Below are positions 1 to 5,999 of a stretch of DNA of 5,999 nt, piece by piece; within the stretch, counting starts at the first letter, position 1, and each line of letters begins with the position of its first letter. The DNA is from Gammaproteobacteria bacterium (GTDB lineage Bacteria; Pseudomonadota; Gammaproteobacteria; Steroidobacterales; Steroidobacteraceae), in contig RFTM01000124.1 of the NCBI GenBank assembly GCA_009923475.1, forward strand, positions 1 to 5,999, written 5' to 3'. The position numbers were made by a program, and so were the translations under genes. Under the pieces are notes generated by a model that was given only the letters and a program-made list of their open reading frames with translations, did no database searches and was not told the DNA's origin.

Positions 1-892
1 AGGTCGCCGGGCGTCCCGGGCCGGACTGCGGCATGGGGTCGCTGCGGGAACCGATGAACACCGACACCGAGGCGATGCCGTCGGAGAACACGAGGTGCTC
101 GACCGGGCCGTTCGCGCCCGGCAGGTTCTGGCGGGCGCTCTGGGTCAAGCGGAACCCGGGCGGCAGTTGCGCGACGCTCCAGGCCGACACGGCGGCGCGC
201 GCCGCGGCCATCGCGGGCACGGGCGCACTGCGGTACCACCGCAGGCGGTCCGTGGGGAAGCCCGGCTGGAACTCGGCATCGGCGATGTCGGCGACCAGGC
301 GCAGCTCGGTGAACGAGAGCTCCTCGAGCGCTGCGCCCCGCTCGTCGCACAGCTCGGTCTTGAGCGGCATCGCGGTGCGGGTGTCGATCCAGATGCGATA
401 GCCGTAGCGGTAGCCGTCGCGCGGCGACAAGGTCACCAACCACGCGTCCCTGCCCTGCTGCCGCACGCTGCGCACGGCCGCGACGGCGTAGACCTGCGAG
501 GCGCGTTCGTCGAGCTGCGGGAGCGTGGCGAGCAGGCCGCCCGCACGCGGCCGCCGCTCGACCAAGGCCACGCCCTGGTCCGGCATCAGGGTGATGAGCT
601 CGGGACCGCGGCGGATGAACTCGCGGCGCGAGCCGTCGAGCGGCACGATGCGCTCGGCGACCTCGTTGTCCTTGATGCGGTGCATGATGCGCAGCGTCTC
701 GGCGCGGCCGCCGCGTTCGTGACGCAAGGTGCCGATGTAGTTGCGCTGCGCGAGCACCGTGTTCATGCGCTGCAGCAGCTCGCGGGCCTGGCGCATCGCG
801 GCATCTTCCGGAGCGGCAGACGACACCGGCGGCGCGAGCAACGAGCCCGCGACGATCAGGCCCAACAGCGCGGTGTGCGCCCGATCGGCCAT
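1..892 (-). CDS. rseB: RseB/MucB periplasmic sigma-E regulatory protein (3' end cut by window)
   Basis: Periplasmic sensor that binds the periplasmic part of RseA/MucA and shields it from proteolysis, so keeping sigma-E off until envelope damage is sensed. The 297 visible codons begin with a signal peptide (MADRAHTALLGLIVAGSLLA, predicted cleavage near the SSA-A at residues 24-27). Then comes the LolA-like N-terminal domain (about 30-200), with the family-typical NYIGTLRHERGG at 51-62 and YRYGYRIWIDTRTAMPLKTE at 161-180. A second, smaller domain starts near 235, with LPPGFRLTQSARQNLPG at 243-259. Family members are about 315-320 residues, so I infer that only some 20 residues are missing at the left edge. 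The ATG overlaps the rseA stop as TGATG, which fixes the start and implies translational coupling. Family identity is secure from motifs and context; mucB is the Pseudomonas name. Confidence 0.93.
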   Translation of the reverse strand, partial: MADRAHTALLGLIVAGSLLAPPVSSAAPEDAAMRQARELLQRMNTVLAQRNYIGTLRHERGGRAETLRIMHRIKDNEVAERIVPLDGSRREFIRRGPELITLMPDQGVALVERRPRAGGLLATLPQLDERASQVYAVAAVRSVRQQGRDAWLVTLSPRDGYRYGYRIWIDTRTAMPLKTELCDERGAALEELSFTELRLVADIADAEFQPGFPTDRLRWYRSAPVPAMAAARAAVSAWSVAQLPPGFRLTQSARQNLPGANGPVEHLVFSDGIASVSVFIGSRSDPMPQSGPGRPAT

Positions 893-1623
893 CAGCGGGC
901 AGCCCCGTCCGTGACCACCGCCGGCGGTACGGTGTCGGCTGCGGCGGGATCGACGACCACGGCCGAGAGCGAGTTGCGGCGCAGCAGGGGCATCGAGACC
1001 TCGCTGTGCGCCACCAGGAACGTCGCGAGGGTCGCGCCGCCTACCAGCGGACCCGTGCCCTCCGTCGGCGGCGGCACGGTGTAGCCCGCGTCCGCGGCAG
1101 GCGGCGTCTTGGCGCCCGTCGAACCGGTCACGGCCTGGGTCGACAGCGGGGCCGGGATCACGAGTTCGGATGCGGGACCCGGGCGCACGGCATGGGCCAT
1201 GTTGGCACCGGCGCCGGTGGCGGGGGTGTCGGTGCGCAGCCATAGCAGCGCGGCCGCCGCCACACCGGCCGCCAGCCCGAAGCCGCTCAAAGGAACGGCC
1301 CAGCGCGGCAACTGCGGCGCAGGCGCCCGGCCCGTCATCGTGCCGGAGGACCCGGAGGCCGCGTCATCGCCCGCATCCGCGTCGGGACCGGCATCGGCCA
1401 GCGCGGCGCGCACGCGCGCGGCGACATCGACCCGCGGGCCCGTGATGCCCCGCGCCGCGATGGGCTCGCCGCGCACCGCGGCGCCGATGAGCGCGTAGCT
1501 GCCCCATTGGCGGCGCAGGCTCTCGTCGCGCGCCAACCGGCGCGCCAACAGCTCGCATTCGGCCGGCGGCAGTTCGCCGTCGAACATGGCCGACAACTGG
1601 CTGGATCTTTCGTCGTCCGTCAT
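892..1623 (-). CDS. rseA: RseA/MucA anti-sigma-E factor, single-pass inner-membrane protein
   Basis: Holds RpoE inactive at the inner membrane; in the family, regulated proteolysis (DegS, then RseP) releases the sigma factor. 243 residues. The RseA N-terminal domain spans about 7-55 (LSAMFDGELPPAECELLARR, then QWGSYALIGAAVRGE). A Gly/Asp/Ala-rich linker (75-100) leads to one transmembrane segment at about 109-129. The rest is a Pro/Ala/Thr-rich periplasmic tail ending in a hydrophobic conserved-looking patch at 199-224 (FLVAHSEVSMPLLRRNSL). The start is the ATG at 1623, which overlaps the rpoE stop as ATGA and has GAGG 7 nt upstream. An upstream in-frame start at 1731 would add 36 Arg-rich residues that only read the rpoE gene in another frame. 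It is somewhat longer than E. coli RseA or Pseudomonas MucA because of the low-complexity linker and tail. Assignment is very likely; details of cleavage are not visible. Confidence 0.93.
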   Translation of the reverse strand: MTDDERSSQLSAMFDGELPPAECELLARRLARDESLRRQWGSYALIGAAVRGEPIAARGITGPRVDVAARVRAALADAGPDADAGDDAASGSSGTMTGRAPAPQLPRWAVPLSGFGLAAGVAAAALLWLRTDTPATGAGANMAHAVRPGPASELVIPAPLSTQAVTGSTGAKTPPAADAGYTVPPPTEGTGPLVGGATLATFLVAHSEVSMPLLRRNSLSAVVVDPAAADTVPPAVVTDGAAR

Positions 1624-2237
1624 CCTGCGACCTCGCCTCGTCCCAAGCCGCCGTCGAAGATCTCGCGCAAGCGGGCATCGACCGCCTCTCGCGCGCGGAA
1701 GATGCGCGAGCGCACGGTGCCCACGGGGCATTCCATGGCGGCGGCTATCTCTTCGTAACTCATGCCCTCGAGCTCGCGCAGCATGATCGCGGTGCGCAGG
1801 TCCTCGGGCAGCTGCTCGATGGCCGCCGTCACCGTGGCGCGGATCTCCTCGGTGAGCGCGAGCGCTTCGGGGGTGGCCGTGTCGGTCATGCGGTCCTGCA
1901 GGTCGCCGGGCGCGTCGCCGTCATCGCCGCCGCCGCGGTCGAGGTCGAACTGGACGGGATTGCGCGCGCGGGCCGCGAGCGCGTTCTTGGCGGTGTTGAT
2001 CGCGATGCGGTACAGCCAGGTGTAGAAGGCGCTGTCACCGCGGAACCGCGGCAGGGCGCGGTAGGCCTTGATGAAAGCTTCCTGGGCAATGTCTTCCGCC
2101 TCGGTCTGGTTGCGCACGTATCGCATCACGAGCTTGACGACCTTGTGCTGGTAGCGGCGCACCAAGGCATCGAAGGCCCCGGCCTCGCCCTTCTGGGCGC
2201 GCTGTACCAGACTGAGATCGCTCTCGTCGGCGCTCAT
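1620..2237 (-). CDS. rpoE: RpoE/AlgU extracytoplasmic-function sigma factor (sigma-E)
   Basis: ECF sigma factor that directs RNA polymerase to envelope-stress promoters. 205 residues. Region 2 covers about 20-92: AFDALVRRYQHKVVKLVMRY at 21-40, AEDIAQEAFIKAYRALPRF at 47-65, and FYTWLYRIAINTAKN at 71-85, which contributes to -10 recognition and melting. Region 4 covers about 137-190: LPEDLRTAIMLRELEGMSYE at 143-162 and CPVGTVRSRIFRAREA at 170-185, the helix-turn-helix that reads the -35 box. These blocks match E. coli RpoE and AlgU almost word for word. The region 2-4 linker (about 95-128) is rich in Gly and Asp and slightly long; there is also a short Gly-rich tail of about a dozen residues. 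It is first in the rpoE-rseA-rseB cluster and follows a sigma-E-type promoter, so it is probably autoregulated. The start at 2237 has AGGGGG 8 nt upstream. algU is the alternative name. Confidence 0.97.
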   Translation of the reverse strand: MSADESDLSLVQRAQKGEAGAFDALVRRYQHKVVKLVMRYVRNQTEAEDIAQEAFIKAYRALPRFRGDSAFYTWLYRIAINTAKNALAARARNPVQFDLDRGGGDDGDAPGDLQDRMTDTATPEALALTEEIRATVTAAIEQLPEDLRTAIMLRELEGMSYEEIAAAMECPVGTVRSRIFRAREAVDARLREIFDGGLGRGEVAG

Positions 2238-2251
2238 GGGGCCTGCCCCCT
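2235..2251 (-). promoter_or_regulatory. rpoE ribosome-binding site inside a small GC hairpin
   Basis: The Shine-Dalgarno-like AGGGGG (2251-2246) lies 8 nt before the rpoE ATG. Four of its G residues (2249-2246) can pair with CCCC (2241-2238) that directly abuts the ATG, leaving the tetraloop CAGG. The hairpin would cover the ribosome-binding site and could damp translation until it opens. The pairing is read directly from the sequence; any regulatory effect is inference, and such stems are common in GC-rich DNA. Confidence 0.4.
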
Positions 2252-2287
2252 GGACGGGAGCGACGGGCCGCAGGACGCGCCTTGCGT

Positions 2288-2300
2288 CCGGTCTGACCGG
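2288..2300. repeat. 13-bp perfect inverted repeat over the rpoE -10 box
   Basis: The sequence CCGGTC-T-GACCGG (plus strand) is a perfect dyad of 6+6 bp around one central base. It contains the whole TCAGA -10 element of the proposed sigma-E promoter. The single-base centre makes an RNA hairpin unlikely, so if it matters it would act as DNA, for example as a dimeric operator. Its GC-rich composition means chance is a real possibility. Confidence 0.35.
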
Positions 2301-2318
2301 GTCGACCGCGAAAAGTTC
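2292..2318 (-). promoter_or_regulatory. Sigma-E-type promoter upstream of rpoE
   Basis: On the minus strand, GAACTT (2318-2313) is followed by exactly 16 nt and then TCAGA (2296-2292). This fits the RpoE/AlgU consensus (GGAACTT at -35, then about 16 nt, then a TCTGA-like -10). Predicted transcription start is around 2285-2286, giving a leader of about 50 nt before the rpoE ATG at 2237. The position directly ahead of rpoE agrees with the autoregulation known for rpoE/algU in other gammaproteobacteria. A housekeeping promoter or read-through from sdh may supply basal expression; none is clearly visible here. Confidence 0.75.
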
Positions 2319-2384
2319 TCGTGACGGCGCGGATTTGCGGCGGATGTCATGGTGCGAGGGATCCCTGCCGCGCAGTGTAACCGC

Positions 2385-2600
2385 TCAGCGGCCAGGCCGC
2401 CCCGGCCAACTGCGCCCGGCAGCGCGACAGGCGCGGCCGAACGCTGCCGCGGCGCGCTCGTCGAGACCGCTGCGCCGCAGCAGCCGCGCCTCGGCGCCCT
2501 GCGCCCCCCTGCGCCGGTACAGCCACCAACCGAGGCCGGGGAGCTCGATGATGCGGTCCCAGTCTGCGGCTGCGCCGGCGGGCGGACCGGCAGGCCGCTC
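2385..2600 (-). other. Orphan open frame after sdhE, possible short or decayed gene in the YgfX position
   Basis: This covers most of the 361 nt between sdhE and rpoE. Immediately after the sdhE stop, the +1-shifted frame stays open for 71 codons to a TGA at 2387-2385. It reads less randomly than its neighbours: DWDRIIELPGLGWWLYRRRG at 13-32, then an amphipathic, Arg-rich stretch (ARLLRRSGLDERAAAAFGRA at 38-57), with mostly G or C at codon third positions. No ATG, GTG or TTG lies between the sdhE stop and DWDRII. The nearest in-frame options are GTG at 2669 and TTG at 2690, both deep inside sdhE. In many gammaproteobacteria sdhE is followed by ygfX (small membrane protein), but no transmembrane pair is seen. 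It could be a C-terminal remnant, a gene broken by an indel, or non-coding. I do not assign a function. Confidence 0.2.
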
Positions 2601-2864
2601 AGGCGTCGGCCGGGAGACGGCGGATCGCCGCCACCAATGCGGCGAGATGCGGGTCGACGGGCGGTTCACCGCGCAACAGGTAACCCGCAAGCTCGGGGTC
2701 GGGCAAGTCGAGCAAGCGGTCGAAATGGGCCGTTTCAGCGCTTGACGCCGCCCGGCCCGGACCGTCCAGCCAACGGACCAGCATCACGTCGAGCTCCTTC
2801 ATGCCGCGCCGGCAACGCCAGCGCAGCCGTCCGGCGTCGCTGCCGGCCGGCGCTGCGGGCGCGC

Positions 2865-2868
<4 letters not shown>
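2599..2868 (-). CDS. sdhE: SdhE flavinylation/assembly factor for succinate dehydrogenase, probable TTG start
   Basis: Small cytoplasmic protein (SdhE/CptB/YgfY family, homologous to mitochondrial SDHAF2/Sdh5) that binds SdhA and promotes covalent attachment of FAD. 89 residues from the proposed start, the normal size for the family. The diagnostic RGxxE motif is present as RGMKE at 21-25, inside [20 protein letters not shown] (14-33). The helical remainder includes [20 protein letters not shown] (47-66). No ATG can serve as start: the only early one is the Met inside RGMKE and would destroy the motif. TTG at 2868 overlaps the sdhB stop as TTGA, the same four-base geometry as the other junctions, so I choose it. 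Being last after sdhCDAB fits its role in maturing SdhA. It was formerly described as the antitoxin CptB; the assembly-factor role is better supported. Confidence 0.88.
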
Positions 2869-3653
<785 letters not shown>

Positions 3654-3664
3654 GGCGGCTGTCC

Positions 3665-5449
3665 TCAGTAGGTCCGGGCCTTGGGCGGGATGGGATCGAC
3701 GTCCGCGGTGAGCGTCGTCAGGTGCACCGGGCGGTAGTCGATGCGGGCATGGCCCTTGTCGTCCACCCAGCACAGCGTGTGCTTCATCCACGACGCGTCG
3801 TCGCGCTCCTTGAAGTCCTCGCGCGCATGCGCGCCGCGGCTCTCCTTGCGGTTCTCCGCGGAGCGGATGGTGGCGACCGCCTGGCCGAGCAGGTTGTCGA
3901 GCTCCATCGTCTCGATGAGGTCGGTGTTCCAGACGAGGCCGCGGTCGCTGGTGCGCACGTCGGCGAAGGAATCGACGGTGCGCTGCAGCTTCTCGCAGCC
4001 CTCGCGCAGCGACTCGCCGGTGCGGAACACGGCCGCGTCCGCCTGCATGGTCTTCTGCATCTCGAGGCGGATCTGCGCGGTCGGCCGCTCGCCCTTGGCG
4101 TTGCGGAAGCGGTCGAGGCGCGACACCGCGAGGTCGCCGGCATCCTTCGGCAGCGGCTTGTGCGAGGTGCCCGGCTTCACGATCGTCGCCGCATGGCGCG
4201 CCGCCTCGCGGCCGAACACCACGAGGTCGAGCAGGGAGTTGGAGCCGAGGCGGTTGGCGCCGTGCACCGACACGCAGGCCGCCTCGCCCACCGCCATCAG
4301 GCCCGGGACCACGGTGTCGGCGTCGCCGCCCTTCATGGTGACGACCTCGCCGTGGTAATTGCAGGGGATGCCGCCCATGTTGTAGTGCACCGTGGGCAGC
4401 ACCGGGATCGGCTCCTTGTTGACGTCGACGCCGGCGAAGATGCGCGCCGTCTCGGCGATGCCGGGCAGCCGCGCCTTGATGACGTCGGGCCCGAGGTGCT
4501 CGAGGTGCAGGTGGATGTGGTCGGCGTCCTTGCCGACGCCGCGGCCCTCGCGGATCTCGATGGTCATGGAGCGCGACACCACGTCGCGCGAGGCGAGGTC
4601 CTTGGCGTTCGGGGCGTAGCGCTCCATGAAGCGCTCGCCGCGCGAGTTGGTGAGGTAGCCGCCCTCGCCGCGCGAACCCTCGGTGATGAGGCAGCCCGCG
4701 CCGTAGATGCCGGTCGGGTGGAACTGCACGAACTCCATGTCCTGCAGCGGCAGGCCCGCGCGCAGCGCCATGCCGCCGCCGTCGCCGGTGCAGGTGTGCG
4801 CCGAGGTGCAGGAGAAATACGCGCGGCCGTAACCGCCGGTGGCGAGGATCACGAGGTGGGCGCGGAAGCGGTGCAGCGTGCCCTCGGCGAGGTTGAGCGC
4901 GACCACGCCGCGGCACTCGCCGTTCTCCATGATCAGGTCGATGGCGAAGTGCTCGATGAAGAACTCGGCCTCGTTCTTGATCGACTGCTGGTAGAGCGTG
5001 TGCAGCATCGCGTGGCCGGTGCGGTCGGCCGCGGCGCAGGTGCGCTGCGCGATGCCCTTGCCGTACTGCGTGGTCATGCCGCCGAAGGGACGCTGGTAGA
5101 TGCGGCCGTCGGGCGTGCGCGAGAACGGCACGCCGTAGTGCTCGAGCTCGATGACGGCGGCGGGCGCCTCCTTGCACATGAACTCGATGGCGTCCTGGTC
5201 GCCGAGCCAGTCGGAGCCCTTGATGGTGTCGTAGAAGTGGTAGCGCCAGTCGTCCTCGCCCATGTTGCCGAGCGCGGCGGAGATGCCGCCCTGCGCGGCG
5301 ACCGTGTGGCTGCGGGTCGGGAAGACCTTGGTGATGCAGGCGGTGGAGAGGCCCGCCTCGGCGAGGCCGAGCGTCGAGCGCAGGCCGGCGCCGCCGGCGC
5401 CGACCACGACGACGTCGTAGGTGTGGTCGATGAAACTGTAGGCGGACAT
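3665..5449 (-). CDS. sdhA: Succinate dehydrogenase flavoprotein subunit (SdhA)
   Basis: Catalytic subunit of complex II: oxidises succinate to fumarate in the TCA cycle and passes electrons to SdhB on the cytoplasmic side of the inner membrane. 594 residues, close to the usual 588-600. The dinucleotide-binding motif [13 protein letters not shown] is at 13-25. FAD is expected to be covalently bound to H48 in [11 protein letters not shown]. Substrate-site residues are in place: H244 ([10 protein letters not shown]), R288 as proton shuttle ([10 protein letters not shown]), H355 (VHYNMGG) and R400 ([18 protein letters not shown]). The C-terminal helical and capping region covers about 440-594. 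The sequence closely follows mitochondrial SDHA, for instance [20 protein letters not shown] (206-225) and [10 protein letters not shown]. The start ATG at 5449 overlaps the sdhD stop as TGATG. An upstream extension in this frame covers sdhD antiframe sequence and is not credible. All key residues are intact. Confidence 0.98.
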   Translation of the reverse strand: MSAYSFIDHTYDVVVVGAGGAGLRSTLGLAEAGLSTACITKVFPTRSHTVAAQGGISAALGNMGEDDWRYHFYDTIKGSDWLGDQDAIEFMCKEAPAAVIELEHYGVPFSRTPDGRIYQRPFGGMTTQYGKGIAQRTCAAADRTGHAMLHTLYQQSIKNEAEFFIEHFAIDLIMENGECRGVVALNLAEGTLHRFRAHLVILATGGYGRAYFSCTSAHTCTGDGGGMALRAGLPLQDMEFVQFHPTGIYGAGCLITEGSRGEGGYLTNSRGERFMERYAPNAKDLASRDVVSRSMTIEIREGRGVGKDADHIHLHLEHLGPDVIKARLPGIAETARIFAGVDVNKEPIPVLPTVHYNMGGIPCNYHGEVVTMKGGDADTVVPGLMAVGEAACVSVHGANRLGSNSLLDLVVFGREAARHAATIVKPGTSHKPLPKDAGDLAVSRLDRFRNAKGERPTAQIRLEMQKTMQADAAVFRTGESLREGCEKLQRTVDSFADVRTSDRGLVWNTDLIETMELDNLLGQAVATIRSAENRKESRGAHAREDFKERDDASWMKHTLCWVDDKGHARIDYRPVHLTTLTADVDPIPPKARTY

Positions 5450-5838
5450 CAGGCGGATCCCGTGGTGAAGGCGATGCGCAGCACGGCGTAGGCGCCGGCC
5501 GCGGCGAGCAGCAGGTGCGCGAAGGTGGAGGCGAGCAGCGAGGCGACCTTCAGGCCCTTGGCATGGACATAGTCCTCGAGCACGACCTGCACGCCGAGCG
5601 CCGAGTGCCAGGTCAGCGTGCCGATGAGCAGCAGCAGGAGCACCGGATGGATGCCGCTGCCGACCCAAGCGCGCACCGCTTCGTGGTCGGAGGTCGGAAG
5701 GTGCACCACAGAGAAGGCGAACCAGACGGTGAGCGGCACCAGCGCCACAGCGGTCACGCGCTGCGCCCACCAATGCGACACGCCGGACTTGGCCGAGCCG
5801 CGGCCGAGCACCCGGCCGAGCGGGCTGCGCAGGCTCAT
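5449..5838 (-). CDS. sdhD: Succinate dehydrogenase membrane anchor subunit (SdhD)
   Basis: Hydrophobic subunit that with SdhC binds heme b and ubiquinone and anchors SdhAB to the inner membrane. 129 residues with three predicted transmembrane segments at about 28-47, 63-84 and 98-121. The key block is [16 protein letters not shown] (77-92): H78 is the expected axial heme b ligand, and D89-Y90 correspond to the Asp-Tyr pair at the quinone site (D82-Y83 in E. coli SdhD). Before the first helix, [13 protein letters not shown] (21-33) provides the conserved Arg. The start ATG at 5838 overlaps the sdhC stop as ATGA, with a G-rich Shine-Dalgarno (GGGGG) 7 nt upstream inside sdhC. Anchor subunits diverge quickly, so position and the heme/quinone block carry the assignment. 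Confidence 0.95.
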   Translation of the reverse strand: MSLRSPLGRVLGRGSAKSGVSHWWAQRVTAVALVPLTVWFAFSVVHLPTSDHEAVRAWVGSGIHPVLLLLLIGTLTWHSALGVQVVLEDYVHAKGLKVASLLASTFAHLLLAAAGAYAVLRIAFTTGSA

Positions 5839-5999
5839 CGCGGCACCCCCGCGAAGAAGGCCGCGTAGATGAACGCCGCCGCCAGCACCAGGGCGGCCGC
5901 CACCATGACGGTGGCGCTGCGCCGGGCCTCAGGCTTCTCGAGGCCGCGGCCGAGGTCCCAGTTGAGGTGACGGATGCCGTTGCAGAGGTGGTAGCAGAA
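5835..5999 (-). CDS. sdhC: Succinate dehydrogenase cytochrome b556 subunit (SdhC), C-terminal 54 residues
   Basis: Only the last 54 codons are inside the window; the gene starts beyond the right edge. The visible part opens with [20 protein letters not shown], the SdhC signature around the second heme b ligand. The His of YHLC is the expected ligand, equivalent to H84 in the E. coli YHVVVGIRHMMMD segment. It is followed by a short polar loop (EKPEARRS) and the last transmembrane segment (about visible residues 31-50), ending GVPR. The stop overlaps the sdhD ATG as ATGA. Full SdhC proteins have about 125-130 residues and three transmembrane helices, so more than half is missing. The operon promoter must lie upstream, outside the window. 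Confidence 0.95.
   Translation of the reverse strand, partial: FCYHLCNGIRHLNWDLGRGLEKPEARRSATVMVAAALVLAAAFIYAAFFAGVPR

Noticed and set aside
95..1084. Plus-strand open frame of about 330 codons opposite rseB and the end of rseA
   Set aside because: It is antisense to two confidently identified genes and has the composition of a shadow frame.
892..1731. Longer rseA reading from an upstream start at 1731
   Set aside because: The extra 36 residues are Arg-rich out-of-frame rpoE sequence, whereas the ATG at 1623 gives the standard RseA N-terminus, the ATGA overlap and a good Shine-Dalgarno.
2357..2366. 10-bp palindrome AGGGATCCCT upstream of the rpoE promoter as an operator
   Set aside because: A single short palindrome with no partner site or known regulator; chance is sufficient.
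2374..2379. TACACT as a possible housekeeping -10 box for rpoE
   Set aside because: The only TTG-type -35 candidate (TTGGCC at 2409-2404) is 24 nt away, too far for a normal sigma-70 promoter.
2388..2400. Inverted repeat GCGGCC-T-GGCCGC as terminator of the sdh operon
   Set aside because: The centre is one base, so no proper hairpin loop forms from the perfect arms, and no T-run follows on the minus strand. It is likely a product of GC-rich composition.
3722..5491. Long plus-strand open frame (about 590 codons) opposite sdhA
   Set aside because: It is the antisense shadow of sdhA; GC-rich coding DNA leaves few stops on the opposite strand. Its translation is Ala/Val/Arg/Gly-rich with no family motif.

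Overview
The window looks like core genome from a high-GC (roughly 70% by eye) gammaproteobacterium. The evidence is the pairing of an RpoE/AlgU-RseA/MucA-RseB/MucB stress module with a four-subunit heme-containing succinate dehydrogenase and its SdhE assembly factor. The SdhA and SdhB sequences are of the mitochondrial/alphaproteobacterial type that also occurs in Xanthomonadales-like and Legionella/Coxiella-like gammaproteobacteria. I infer a lineage near Xanthomonadales/Nevskiales, but the sequence alone does not fix the order. All recognised genes lie on the minus strand, so transcription runs from the right edge to the left edge.

Right part (5999 down to 2599): the sdh operon, in the order sdhC (only its last 54 codons are inside), sdhD, sdhA, sdhB, sdhE. 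Junctions are very tight: sdhC/sdhD overlap as ATGA, sdhD/sdhA as TGATG, sdhA/sdhB are 11 nt apart, and sdhB/sdhE overlap as TTGA. Together they encode respiratory complex II (membrane anchor, flavoprotein, iron-sulfur protein) and the factor that helps attach FAD covalently to SdhA. The operon promoter lies outside the window.

Middle (2598 down to 2238): about 360 nt without a confident gene. Its first part is an open, high-GC3 frame of 71 codons directly after sdhE, with no good start codon, at the place where a YgfX-type gene might be expected. Its second part holds a strong sigma-E-type promoter (GAACTT, 16-nt spacer, TCAGA) pointing at rpoE, a 13-bp dyad over the -10 box, and a small GC hairpin at the rpoE ribosome-binding site.

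Left part (2237 down to 1): rpoE, rseA and rseB, again overlapping (ATGA, then TGATG). They encode the envelope-stress sigma factor, its membrane-spanning anti-sigma factor, and the periplasmic sensor that protects the anti-sigma factor. rseB runs off the left edge with 297 codons visible.

I found no mobile element, CRISPR array, RNA gene or plainly new system. The points most worth checking are the sdh-to-rpoE junction (promoter, dyad, orphan frame, no visible terminator) and the probable TTG start of sdhE.
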